DNA from: Hydractinia symbiolongicarpus
Taxonomy: Eukaryota; Cnidaria; Hydrozoa; Anthoathecata; Hydractiniidae
NCBI RefSeq assembly: GCF_029227915.1
Contig: NC_079879.1
Location: forward strand, 11,720,001-11,784,000
Length of the DNA: 64,000 nt
Direction of reading: 5' to 3'
Positions within the stretch are counted from its first letter, which is position 1; every line of letters starts with the position of its first letter. A program made the translations under genes and the position numbers. The notes below the pieces were generated by a model. That model was not told the DNA's origin. It searched no databases and worked only from the letters and a program-made list of their open reading frames with translations. This document shows positions 1 through 13,065 of this stretch, one piece after another.

Positions 1-995
1 CAGAGGCCATAATGCGCGTGTTTTTATTGCTTATGGTGTTTATTCATTTGCTCATGCTGCGCATGTGCGGGAATTACTGAACACTCCGATGACACAGATA
101 AACTGTGGAAGCGCTCAGAAATTAAAACTGGAATGACCGTGGTTACAAAATCGCTTCAGTGTAATCAAAATAAAAGTAGGACTGTTCGTATTCTATCTAC
201 TTTGAGGAGACATCTCGGGTGAAAAAAAGATGATAATCAAACAAACAATCCGTAAAGAGATACTGGAGTTACTTCTTGCTGCTCGACAATGATGACTATA
301 CAGACATTTTTAGGCAACAAATCCGTTAATTCAACAATTCTCTCAATGCACTCTTGCCTGCATAGCTTGTTAGTATTTGCTTAAGATTGCACCTTAATTA
401 TCAGGAAGCGCGAACTTAGTACGACAAAGATGACTGTACTACAAAGCTTTTACTCATAAGAACGCTCAACATACCAAGATACTTCATCAAACGTTCTTGA
501 CTTTCCCGATTTGAATTTTCAAAATGTTCTTAAATTGTTTTTAACTTTCTCCTTATTTTGCAAATTTTGAACTTTAGAGGAGAATTTCAGTGCAACGATA
601 AAAGAAGCTGTAACCTTCTCTAAAAACACGGGTATGCTTAGGGAAGACGTACTTTTCAAGACCTGCCTGTCAAACGTTTGCGCAATGCAAGATTTCCGAT
701 GAAAAAATGCAACGGGTGCTTGTCTGGACCGAGAAAACTGAGTGTACGATGTCCCTGCAGTCCCGTTGCGATCATAATGATACTCAGTGCTTCCCAGCAT
801 TGACAAGGCCCTTAATCTTCTCAACATGATCTTAACTTTCGGAGTCTAGTCCCAAATGTACGTATGGAGTGGTTCCTCGGGATTCTGCGTGACACCTCAC
901 ATGGTGAAAAATATTCATTCTTTTAGCTAAATCTTCCCGACCCCCAACCGAATCGAAAAATAACGAAATTGACGAATACCGTAGAGATGATACAT

Positions 996-1000
996 ACCTT
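996..1000. other. Target-site duplication ACCTT, left copy
   Basis: ACCTT directly precedes the CACGGTC terminus and is repeated at 3423-3427 directly after the GACCGTG terminus. Uninterrupted satellite units have a single ACCTT here. Confidence 0.85.
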
Positions 1001-1042
1001 CACGGTCATTTACGGCAGGAAAAAAAGTGTGCGCATGCGCCA
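1001..1042 (+). repeat. Left terminal inverted repeat of the 2.4-kb transposon
   Basis: Begins CACGGTC and closes with AGTGTGCGCATGCGCCA. The right end holds the reverse complement of both blocks, with a different and slightly longer middle. The GCGCATGCGC palindrome matches the core of an NRF-1 type site. Confidence 0.8.
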
Positions 1043-3370
1043 TTATTTGTTATCAAATTTTCTGCCGCAAGCGATTCATAATGGCCACCATCGCACGTGC
1101 TTTAAATTTCCCTTAAAAACAAATGTTTTTCGAGCCTCTGCGGTAGAGATCATCTCTTAAAAAGATTTTATTTTAGTAGAGCAGGCCTTGGACTATACAA
1201 AAACTCTGGATTCCACTACCCGATCACTTTCACTTTTGTTGGGAGGAGACAGAAAGAATAGCAATGTTTTGTTCATAAAATTTTATATGTTGGTGGAAAA
1301 TGAAGATATTTGCCTTCCAACGCAAAGTCATGCTTTAAGACATGTGTTTCCTGAAAGCTGATAGCCTATTTTATCAAATAAAACCAGTGGTTTGTGGCTG
1401 CCACTTTTTTTCTGAAAGAAATTGGTCCTTGGAAATGACCTCAAGACTTCATAAATCGGTAAATATCATTATTTTAAATGAGAGTTGTGCACTCAATAAG
1501 ATAAATATAAGCAATAAACCAGTGTTAGATGTGAAAAATGTTGCTTGTGGCTACCCCCTACCCTTTCACAGTCAGGGTAAACACTTAATTAGGCGACGGT
1601 ATGCTAATTAGGGCATACCACCTATTTAGACGACTCATTGTACCCTAGTTAGACCATATGTAACCTAGTTAAGACATTACAATATTTAATGGCTTCTCAC
1701 ACATTCCTAAAAAAAATCGCAAAAACACTTTGTTCAGAATGAATAGTCTACGCAACCATGATTCCAAAATTGTCACTCGTGCCTCGATATGCTCGCGCAA
1801 GTAAGAATTATGTTAAAATGAAATATTACATGTCGCCTATTTAGGTGACGATAGTAAAATCCGCAATAATTTAATGAAGATATTCTTTCACAAAAAACGC
1901 AAAAAAAAGTATTTTTTTTAAGATGGATGTGGTAACAATTTGTTTTGTAACGTTTCTTTTTTATTCACATCCTGTTTTAACATCGTTAAAATCTTAGTCA
2001 AACAATACCACGTTTTCGTCCGCCATATTTTTTTTCCTGTGGCGTCGATGGCTGAAATCCATTATTTAAAACAACAAATATGGCCACACAAGGGAAGTGG
2101 GCTGTACGAGGTTTGTACCCGGGGTCCATTGAATGTGACGGCTGGTCTGTTAAATTATTGAATTATAAAAGATTGAAAACAATTGCCACACATTGCACAC
2201 GTGATTTTGGTAGCTTATATTGTACTTTCTGTTTGTTCACATTTTAGGGCACCAGTCCCAAATTGTTCTATGATACAAAACATGTTGGCACGATTTCATT
2301 GAAGTAATTTTGACCCAACAATTCACAATTTCAAGCGTCATTCAAACGTGATTTGCATGTGAAGATTTGTTGACAGAAGCGGTTAAAAAAAAAGATGGAA
2401 CAATGATGAAACAGAGGAGCTTGTCGATTTGCTCGATTACCACTTTTTGTTGGATGCGTTTGAAATAAGAATATATTCGTTAAATACAGATTATGAATTG
2501 AAATAAAAAATACTTGTAATAGCCTAATTTGTAAACTATTTTTATATAATTCAGATTGACTATCGTGGTGAAAAATCTCACGATTAAGGAATGGTCTAGG
2601 CTTAAATGTCTAAAAATGTGTGTGCTTTCGTTTAACACATATATAACTGTACAATTTTTTTCATTTGCAATCAGTTGCTAGTCTAACAACAACAACAATA
2701 ATGATAAACATTTAAAATGTTTCTAGCCCAGAAAATCACAAAAACCTATTGTTAGTGGATTATTTCCATTGGGGTCCACTGAGTCTGAGTGAAGCTAGCT
2801 TTCTCACATTTACGTTTAGTTTTAGCAGGCTTCTAGAAAACTAATCAAGACCAACCTTAGAGCTAGCTAAGGTTACAGATCAGATGAATTTTTTTTTTTC
2901 CTTATAAATTTAATTTTAGAAGTATAATAATTTACATTTCTAATAGTTGTCAACCATTTTTTTGTGAAAACGAAAGTGAAATGTATGGTGTAGAAAAGCT
3001 CAAAATTTTAGTAGTAAAAAAAGTGGCAGCTACTACCTAATACGATAGAACGCTCGATAAGGGATACATACAAACAGGAAAAGTAATTTTTAGGCAAAAC
3101 CTTGCGTCAGAATGTTGTACAAGAGTTATCCTGTACTGGTAAATTGTGAACTAGCCATCCGGGCTTTTGTGGACCTTGCCGTCTGTTTAGGCTGCCCCAG
3201 GTCGCAACCAAAGGGGAAATAGTAGTCTATGGTCATCCTTCTTTAGTTTTAAAAGAAAAAAATGTTAAATTTTCTTTTATTGGGGGCAACTAAAACAAGA
3301 TAATAGAGAGTGAGGTCAATATCGATAACGTCATAATCTTATGCCGTAGGCGCTTTTTTTAAAAAATTTT

Positions 3371-3422
3371 TGGCGCATGCGCACACTTTATTTCCTTAAA
3401 ATCGCGGTTTTGAACGACCGTG
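3371..3422 (-). repeat. Right terminal inverted repeat of the 2.4-kb transposon
   Basis: Reverse complement begins CACGGTCGTT and includes AAGTGTGCGCATGCGCCA. It pairs with 1001-1042 over the outer 7-10 bp and the inner block of about 17 bp. Confidence 0.8.
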
Positions 3423-3427
3423 ACCTT
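3423..3427. other. Target-site duplication ACCTT, right copy
   Basis: Second ACCTT, followed by aaactcaggg as in every intact satellite unit. Confidence 0.85.
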
Positions 3428-6400
3428 AAACTCAGGGACCTAGAAATAGTGTGAGTTTTTTTATCTGTAACCTGTTCAACATTGCCTACAAAGGCCATAA
3501 TGTGCGTGTTTTTATTGCTTATGGTGTTGATTCATTTGCTCGTGCTGCGCATGTGCGAGAATTACTGTCATAAGAACGCTTAGCATGCCAAAATACCTCA
3601 GCACACGTTGCTAACTTTCCCGATTTCAAATTTCAAAATGTTCACAAGTTGTTTAAAACTTTATTCCTATTTTGCCAGTTTTGAACTTTAAAGGAGAAAT
3701 TCAGTGCAACGCTAAAAGAAGCAGAAATCTTTGACCATCCTTGGGACTGCTGCAGAAGCAAGGTAAAACTTGTAAGCAGTAACCTTCTCTAGGAACACGG
3801 GTATGCTTAGGAAAGACGTGCTTTTTAAGACCTGTCCTGTGTCAGGAATGCTCAATCCAAGATTTCCGATGGAAAACTGCAACGGGTTTTTGTCTGGACT
3901 GAGAAAACTGAGTCTACGGTGTCTGTGCAGTACCAACGCATTCATAATGATACTCAGTGCTTCCCAGTATTGACAAGGCCTTTAATCTTCTCAACATGAT
4001 CTTAACTTTCGGAGTCGAGTTCCAAATGTACGTATGGAGTGGTTCCTCGGGATTCTGCGTGACACCTCACATGGTGATAAAAATTCATTCTTTTAGCTAA
4101 ATGTTCCCGACCCCCAACCGAATCGAAAAATTTCGAAATTGACGAATACCGTAGAGATGATACATACCTTAAACTGAGGGACCTAGAAATAGTGTGAGTT
4201 TTTTTTTCTGTAACCTGTTCAACATTGCGTACAGAGGCCATAATGCGCGTGTTTTTATTGCTTATGGTGTTTATTCATTTGCTCGTGCTGCGCACGTGCG
4301 GGAATTACTGAACACCTCGATGACACAGATAAACTGGGGAAGCGCTCAGAAATTAAAATTGGAATGACCGTGGTTACAAAATCGCTGCAGTGTAATCAAA
4401 ATAAAAGTAGGACTGTTCGTATTCTATCTACTTTGAGGAGACATCTCGGGTGAAATAAAGATGATCATCAAACAAACAATCCGTAAAGAGATACTGGAGT
4501 TAATTCTTGCTGCTCGACAATGATGACTATACAGAGATTTTTAGGCAACAAATCCGTTAATTCAACAATTCTCTCAATGCACTCTTGCCTGCATAGCTTG
4601 TTAGTATTTGCTTAGGATTGCACCTTAATTATCAGGAAGCGCGAACTTAGTACGACAAAGATGACTGTACTACAAGGCTTTTACTCATAAGAACGCTCAA
4701 CATACCAAGATACTTCATCAAACGTTCTTGACTTTCCCGATTTGAATTTTCAAAATGTTCTTAAATTGTTTTTAACTTTCTCCTTATTTTGCAAATTTTG
4801 AACTTTAGAGGAGAATTTCAGTGCAACGATAAAAGAAGCTGCAACCTTCTCTGAAAACACGGGTATGCTTAGGGAAGACGTAATGTTCAAGACATGGTCT
4901 GTCAAACGTTTGCGCAATGCAAGTTTTCCGATGAAAAACTGCAACGGGTGCTTGTCTGGACCGAGAAAACTGAGTCTACGATGTCCGCGCAGTACCGACG
5001 CATTCATAATGATACTCAGTGCTTCCCAGTATTGACAAGGCCTTTAATCTTCTCAACATGATCTTAACTTTCGGAGTCGAGTTCCAAATGTACGTATGGA
5101 GTGGTTCCTCGGGATTCTGCATGACACCTCACATGGTGAAAAATATTCATTCTTTTGCTAAATCTTCCCGACGCCCAACCGAATCGAAAAATAACGAAAT
5201 TGACGAATACCGTAGAGATGACACATACCTCAAACTCAGGGACCTAGAAATAGTGTGAGTTTTTTTATCTGTAACCTGTTCAACATTGCCTACAGAGGCC
5301 ATAATGTGCGTGTTTTAATTGCTTATGGTGTTGATTCATTTGCTCGTGCTGCGCATGTGCGAGAATTACTGTCATAAGAACGCTTAGCATGCCAAAATAC
5401 CTCAGCACACGTTGTTAACTTTCCCGATTTCAAATTTCAAAATGTTCACAAGTTGTTTAAAACTTTATTCCTATTTTGCCAGTTTTGAACTTTAAAAGAG
5501 AAATTCAGTGCAACGCTAAAAGAAGCAGAAATCTTTGACCATCCTTGGGACTGCTGCAGAAGCAAGGTAAAACTTGTAAGCACTAAACTTCTCTAGGAAC
5601 ACGGGTATGCTTAGGAAAGACGTGCTTTTTAAGACCTGTCCTGTGTGAGGAATGCCCAATCCAAGATTTCCGATGGAAAACTGCAACGGGTGTTTGTCTG
5701 GACTGAGAAAACTATGTCTACGATGTCCGCGCAGTACCGACGCATTCATAATGATACTCAGTGCTTCCCAGTATTGACAAGGCCTTTAATCTTCTCAACA
5801 TGATCCTAACTTTCGGAGTCGAGTTCAAAATGTACGTATGGAGTGGTTCCTCGGGATTCTGCGTGACACCTCACATGGTGAAAAATATTCATTCTTTTAG
5901 CTAAATCTTCCCGACCCCCAACTGAATCTAAAAATAACGAAATTGACGAATACCGTAGAGATGATACATACCTTAAACTCAGGGACCTAGAAATAGTGTG
6001 AGTTTTTTATCTGTAACCTGTTCAACATTGCCTACAGAGGCCATAATGTGCGTGTTTTTATTGCTTATGGTGTTGATTCATTTGCTCGTGCTGCGCATGT
6101 GCGCGAATTACTGTCATAAGAACGCTTAGCATGCCAAAATACCTCAGCACACGTTGTTAACTTTCCCGATTTTAAATTTCAAAATGTTCACAAGTTGTTT
6201 AAAACTTTATTCCTATTTTGCCAGTTTTGAACTTTAAAGGAGAAATTCAGTGCAACGCTAAAAGAAGCAGAAATCTTTGACCATCCTTGGGACTGCTGCA
6301 GAAGCAAGGTAAAACTTGTAAGCAGTAACCTTCTCTAGGAACACGGGTATGCTTAGGAATGACGTGCTTTTAAAGACCTGTCCTGTGTGAGGAATGCCCA

Positions 6401-9093
6401 ATCCAAGATTTCCGATGGAAAACTGCAACGGGTGTTTGTCTGGACTGAGAAAACTGAGTCTACGATGTACGCGCAGTACCGACGCATTTATAATGATACT
6501 CAGTGCTTCCCAATATTGACAAGGCCTTTAATCTTCTCAACATGATCTTAACTTTCGGAGTCGAGTTTCAAATGTACGTATGGAGTGGTTCCTCGGGATT
6601 CTGCGTGACACCTCACATGGTGAAAAAAATTCATTCTTTTAGCTAAATGTTCCCGACCCCCAACCGAATCGAAAAATTTCAAAATTGACGAATACCGTAG
6701 AGATGATACATACCTTAAACTCAGGGACCTAGAATTAGTGTGAGTTTTTTTATCTGTAACCTGTTCAACATTGCGTACAGAGGCCATAATGCGCGTGTTT
6801 TTATTGCTTATGGTGTTTATTCATTTGCTCATGCTGCGCATGTGCGGGAATTACTGAACACTCCGATGACACAGATAAACTGTGGAAGCGCTCAGAAATT
6901 AAAACTGGAATGACCGTGGTTACAAAATCGCTTCAGTGTAATCAAAATAAAAGTAGGACTGTTCGTATTCTATCTACTTTGAGGAGACATCTCGGGTGAA
7001 AAAAAGATGATAATCAAACAAACAATCCGTAAAGAGATACTGGAGTTACTTCTTGCTGCTCGACAATGATGACTATACAGACATTTTTAGGCAACAAATC
7101 CGTTAATTCAACAATTCTCTCAATGCACTCTTGCCTGCATAGCTTGTTAGTATTTGCTTAAGATTGCACCTTAATTATCAGGAAGCGCGAACTTAGTACG
7201 ACAAAGATGACTGTACTACAAAGCTTTTACTCATAAGAACGCTCAACATACCAAGATACTTCATCAAACGTTCTTGACTTTCCCGATTTGAATTTTCAAA
7301 ATGTTCTTAAATTGTTTTTAACTTTCTCCTTATTTTGCAAATTTTGAACTTTAGAGGAGAATTTCAGTGCAACGATAAAAGAAGCTGTAACCTTCTCTAA
7401 AAACACGGGTATGCTTAGGGAAGACGTACTTTTCAAGACCTGCCTGTCAAACGTTTGCGCAATGCAAGATTTCCGATGAAAAAATGCAACGGGTGCTTGT
7501 CTGGACCGAGAAAACTGAGTGTACGATGTCCCTGCAGTCCCGCTGCGATCATAATGATACTCAGTGCTTCCCAGCATTGACAAGGCCCTTAATCTTCTCA
7601 ACATGATCTTAACTTTCGGAGTCTAGTTCCAAATGTAAGTATGGAGTGGTTCCTCGGGATTCTGCGTGACACCTCACATGGTGAAAAATATTCATTCTTT
7701 TAGCTAAACCTTCCCGACCCCCAACCGAATCGAAAAATAACGAAATTGACGAATACCGTAGAGCTGATACATACCTTAAACTCAGGGACCTAGAAATAGT
7801 GTGAGTTTTTTTATCTGTAACCTGTTCAACATTGCCTACAGAGGCCATAATGTGCGTGTTTTTATTGCTTATGGTGTTGATTCATTTGCTCGTGCTGCGC
7901 ATGTGCGCGAATTACTGTCATAAGAACGCTTAGCATGCCAAAATACCTCAGCACACGTTGTTAACTTTCCCGATTTCAAATTTCAAAATGTTCACAAGTT
8001 GTTTAAAACTTTATTCCTATTTTGCCAGTTTTGAACTTTAAAGGAGAAATTCAGTGCAACGCTAAAAGAAGCACAAATCTTTGACCATCCTTGGGACCGC
8101 TGCTGAAGCAAGGTAAAACTTGTAAGCAGTAACCTTCTCTAGGAACACGGGTATGCTTAGGAAAGACGTGCCTTTTAAGACCTGTCCTGTGTGAGGAATG
8201 CCCAATCCAAGATTTCCGATGGAAAACTGCAACGGGTGTTTGTCTGGACTGAGAAAACTGAGTCTACGATGTCCGCGCAGTACCGACGCATTCATAATGA
8301 TACTCAGTGCTTCCCAGTATTGACAAGGCCCTTAATCTTCTCAACATGATCTTAACTTTCGGAGTCGAGTTCCAAATGTACGTATGGAGTGGTTCCTCGG
8401 GATTCTGCGTGACACCTCACATGGTGAGAAAAACTCATTTTTTTAGCTAAATGTTCCCTACCCCCTACCGAATCGAAAAATTTCGAAATTGACGAATACC
8501 GTAGAGATGATACATACCTTAAACTCAGGGACCTAGAAATAGTGTGAGTTTTTTTATCTGTAACCTATTCAACATTGCCTACAGAGGCCATAATGTGCGT
8601 GTTTTTATTGCTTATGGTGTTGATTCATTTGCTCGTGTTGCGCATGTGCGAGAATTACTGTCATAAGAACGCTTAGCATGCCAAAATACCTCAGCACACG
8701 TTGTTAACTTTCCCGATTTCAAATTTCAAAATGTTCACAAGTTGTTTAAAACTTTATTCCTATTTTGCCAGTTTTGAACTTTAAAGGAGAAATTCAGTGC
8801 AACGCTAAAAGAAGCAGAAATTTTTGACCATCCTTGGGACTGCTGCAGAAGCAAGGTAAAACTTGTAAGCAGTAACCTTCTCTAGGAACACGGGTATGCT
8901 TAGGAAAGACGTGCTTTTTAAGACCTGTCCTGTGTGAGGAATGCCCAATCCAAGATTTCCGATGGAAAACTGCAACGGGTGTTTGTCTGGACTGAGAAAA
9001 CTGAGTCTACGATGTCCGCGCAGTACCGACGCATTCATAATGATACTCAGTGCTTTCCAGTATTGACAAGGCCTTTAATCTTCTCAACATGAT

Positions 9094-11216
9094 CTTAACT
9101 TTCGGAGTCGAGTTCCAAATGTACGTATGGAGTGGTTCCTCGGGATTCTGCGTGACACCTCACATGGTGAAAAAAATCATTCTTTTATCTAAATGTTCCC
9201 GACCCCCAACCAAATCGAAAAATTTCGAAATTGAGGAATTCCGTAGAGATGATACATACCTTAAACTCAGGGACCTAGAAATAGTGTGTGTTTTTTTATC
9301 TGTAACCTCTTCAACATTGCGTACAGAGGCCATAATGCGCGTGTTTTTATTGCTTATGGTGTTTATTAATTTGCTCGTGCTGCGCATGTGCGGGAATTAC
9401 TGAACACCTCGATGACACAGATAAACTGGGGAAGCGCTCAGAAATTAAAACTGGAATGACCATGGTTACAAAATCGCTTCAGTGTAATCAAAATAAAAGT
9501 AGGACTGTTCGTATTCTATCTACTTTGAGGAGACATCTCGGGTGAAAAAAAGATGATCATCAAACAAACAATCCGTACAGAGATACTGGAGTTACTTCTT
9601 GCTGCTCGACAATGATGACTATACAAAGATTTTTAGGCAACAAATCCGTTAATTCAACAATTCTCTCAATGCACTCTTGCCTGCATAGCTTGTTAGTATT
9701 TGCTTAAGATTGCACCTTAATTATCAGGAAGCGCGAACTTAGAACGACAAAGATGACTGTACTACAAGGCTTTTACTCATAAGAACGCTCAACATACCAA
9801 GATACTTCATCAAACGTTCTTGACTTTCCCGATTTGAATTTTCAAAATGTTCTTAAATTGTTTTTAACTTTCTCCTTATTTTGCAAATTTTGAACTTTAG
9901 AGGAGAATTTCAGTGCAACGATAAAAGAAGCTGTAACCTTCTCTGAAAACACGGGTATGCTTAGGGAAGATGTACTTTTCAAGACCTGGCCTGTCAAACG
10001 TTTGCGCAATGCAAGTTTTCCGATGAAAAACTGCAACGGGTGCTTGACTGGACCGAGAAAACTGAGTGTACGATGTCCCTGCAGTCCCGCTGCGATAATA
10101 ATGATACTCAGTGCTTCCCAGCATTGAAAAGGCCCTTAATCTTCTCAACATGATCTTAACTTTCGGAGTCTAGTTCCAAATGTAAGTATGGAGTGGTTCC
10201 TCGGGATTCTGCGTGACACCTCGCATGGTGAAAAATATTCATTCTTTTAGCTAAATCTTCCCGAACCCCAACCGAATCGAAAAATTTCGAAATTGAGGAA
10301 TTCCGTAGAGATGATACATACCTTTTACTCAGGGATCTAGAAATAGTGTGTGTTTTTTTATCTGTAACCTCTTCAACATTGCGTACAGAGGCCATAATGC
10401 GTGTGTTTTTATTGCTTATGGTGTTCATTCATTTGCTCGTGCTGCGCATGTGCGGGAATTACTGAACACCTCGATGACACAGATAAACTGGGGAAGCGCT
10501 CAGAAATTAAAACTGGAATGACCATGGTTACAAAATCGCTTCAGTGTAATCAAAATAAAAGTAGGACTGTTCGTATTCTATCTACTTTGAGGAGACATCT
10601 CGGGTGAAAAAAAGATGATCATCAAACAAACAATCCGTACAGAGATACTGGAGTTACTTCTTGCTGCTCGACAATGATGACTATACAAAGATTTTTAGGC
10701 AACAAATCCGTTAATTCAACAATTCTCTCAATGCACTCTTGCCTGCATAGCTTGTTAGTATTTGCTTAAGATTGCACCTTAATTATCAGGAAGCGCGAAC
10801 TTAGAACGACAAAGATGACTGTACTACAAGGCTTTTACTCATAAGAACGCTCAACATACCAAGATACTTCATCAAACGTTCTTGACTTTCCCGATTTGAA
10901 TTTTCAAAATGTTCTTAAATTGTTTTTAACTTTCTCCTTATTTTGCAAATTTTGAACTTTAGAGGAGAATTTCAGTGCAACGATAAAAGAAGCTGTAACC
11001 TTCTCTGAAAACACGGGTATGCTTAGGGAAGATGTACTTTTCAAGACCTGGCCTGTCAAACGTTTGCGCAATGCAAGTTTTCCGATGAAAAACTGCAACG
11101 GGTGCTTGACTGGACCGAGAAAACTGAGTGTACGATGTCCCTGCAGTCCCGCTGCGTAAATAATGATACTCAGTGCTTCCCAGCATTGAAAAGGCCCTTA
11201 ATCTTCTCAACATGAT
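9094..11216. repeat. Two nearly identical adjacent L-type units
   Basis: Two successive units of 1061 and 1062 bp share private variants such as cttgactggaccgag and ccatggttacaaaatcgc, and differ mainly at a short gataataatg versus gtaaataatg site. This indicates a recent unit-level duplication. Confidence 0.85.
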
Positions 11217-11959
11217 CTTAACTTTCGGAGTCTAGTTCCAAATGTAAGTATGGAGTGGTTCCTCGGGATTCTGCGTGACACCTCGCATGGTGAAAAATAT
11301 TCATTCTTTTAGCTAAATCTTCCCGAACCCCAACCGAATCGAAAAATAACGAAATTGACGAATACCGTAGAGATGATACATACCTTAAACTCAGGGACCT
11401 AGAAATAGTGTGAGTTTTTTTATCCGTAACCTGTTCAACATTGCCTACAGAGGCCATAATGTGCGTGTTTTTATTGCTTATGGTGTTGATTCATTTGCTC
11501 GTGCTGCGCATGTGCGCGAATTACTGTCATAAGAACGCTTAGCATGCCAAAATACCTCAGCACACGTTGTTAACTTTCCCGATTTCAAATTTCAAAATGT
11601 TCACAAGTTGTTTAAAACTTTATTCCTATTTTGCCAGTTTTGAACTTTAAAGGAGAAATTCAGTGCAACGCTAAAAGAAGCAGAAATCTTTGACCATCCT
11701 TGGGACTGCTGCAGAAGCAAGGTAAAACATGTAAGCAGTAACCTTCTCTAGGAACACGGGTATGCTTTGGAAAGACGTGCTTTTTAAGACTTGTCCTGTG
11801 TGAGGAATGCCCAATCCAAGATTTCCGATGGAAAACTGCAACGGGTGTTTGTCTGAGCTGAGAAAACTGAGTCTACGATGTCCGCGCAGTACCGACGCAT
11901 TGATAATGATACTCAGTGCTTTCCAGTATTGACAACGCCTTTAATCTTCTCAACATGAT

Positions 11960-13065
11960 CTTAACTTTCGGAGTCGAGTTCCAAATGTACGTATGTCGGG
12001 ATTCTGCGTGACACCTCACATGGTGAAAAAAATCATTCTTTTAGCTAAATGTTCCCGACCCCCAACCGAATCGAAAAATTTCGAAATTGACGAATACCGT
12101 AGAGATGATACATACCTTAAACTCAGGGACCTAGAAATAGTGTGAGTTTTTTTATCTGTAACCTGTTCAACATTGCGTACAGAGCCCATAATGCGCGTGT
12201 TTTTATTGCTTATGGTGTTTATTCATTTGCTCGTGCTGCGCATGTGCGGGAATTACTGAACACCTCGATGACACAGATAAACTGGGGAAGCGCTCAGAAA
12301 TTAAAACTTGAATGACCATGGTTACAAAATCGCTTCAGTGTAATCAAAATAAAAGTAGGACTGTTCGTATTCTATCTACTTTGAGGAGACATCTCGGGTG
12401 AAAAAAAGATGATCATCAAGCAAACAATCCGTACAGAGATACTGGAGTTACTTCTTCCTGCTCGACAATGATGACTATACAGAGATTTTTAGGCAACAAA
12501 TCCGTTAATTCAACAATTCTCTCAATGCACTCTTGCCTGCATAGCTTGTTAGTATTTGCTTAAGATTGCACCTTAATTATCAGGAAGCGCGAACTTAGAA
12601 CGAAAAAGATGACTGTACTACAAGGCTTTTACTCATAAGAACGCTCAACATACCAAGATACTTTATCAAACGTTCTTGACTTTCCCGATTTGAGTTTTTA
12701 AAATGTTCTTAAATTGTTTTTAACTTTTTCCTTATTTTGCATATTTTGAACTTTAGAGGAGAATTTCAGTGCAACGATAAAAGAAGCAGAAATCTTTGAC
12801 CATCCTTGGGACTGCTGCAGAAGCAAGGTAAAACTTGTAAGCAGTAACCTTCTCTAGGAACACGGGTATGCTTAGGAAAGACGTGCTTTTTAAGACCTGT
12901 CCTGTGTGAGGAATGCCCAATCCAAGATTTCCGATGGAAAACAGCAACGGGTGTTTGTCTGGACTGGTAAAACTGAGTCTACGATGTCCGCGCAGTACCG
13001 ACGCATTCATAATGATACTCAGTGCTTCCCAGTATTGACAAGGCCTTTAATCTTCTCAACATGAT
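11960..13065. repeat. Chimeric satellite unit (L front, S back), 1106 bp
   Basis: The first two thirds have the L-specific block (cacagataaactggggaagcg onward). After gcaacgataaaagaagcag the unit switches to S-specific sequence (aaatctttgacc). Near 11997 the usual gagtggttcctc stretch is missing. A crossover between misaligned L and S units explains the length. Confidence 0.85.

Larger units (their letters stand above)
1001..3422. mobile_element. Non-autonomous DNA transposon with CACGGTC ends, possibly Transib-like
   Basis: A 2422-bp insertion splits a satellite unit exactly at the sequence that elsewhere reads tacataccttaaactcag. It starts CACGGTCATT and ends GAACGACCGTG, so the ends are inverted repeats, and it is flanked by ACCTT on both sides (5-bp target duplication). 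The copy of the same satellite segment near 7775 lacks it. A 5-bp target duplication together with CAC-initial inverted ends is known for the Transib superfamily, so that is my best guess. The second half of the end (GGTC) is not the commonest Transib form, and other superfamilies are possible. No transposase is seen: the two longest open stretches (1342-1611, 1940-2161) have no recognisable motif, so the element probably depends on a transposase encoded elsewhere. Confidence 0.8.

Noticed and set aside
519-827. Repeated short ORFs on the - strand across the satellite (64-102 codons), beginning MLRRLRALS, MIAAGLQGH, MNASVLRGH or MASVGNVEQ
   Set aside because: They recur only because the DNA unit recurs. 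Related copies are often broken or shifted, overlapping frames are open on the same strand, and no known domain is visible.
1342-2161. ORFs inside the 2.4-kb transposon as a transposase
   Set aside because: They are short (89 and 73 codons), low in complexity and without any catalytic motif. The element is best read as non-autonomous.
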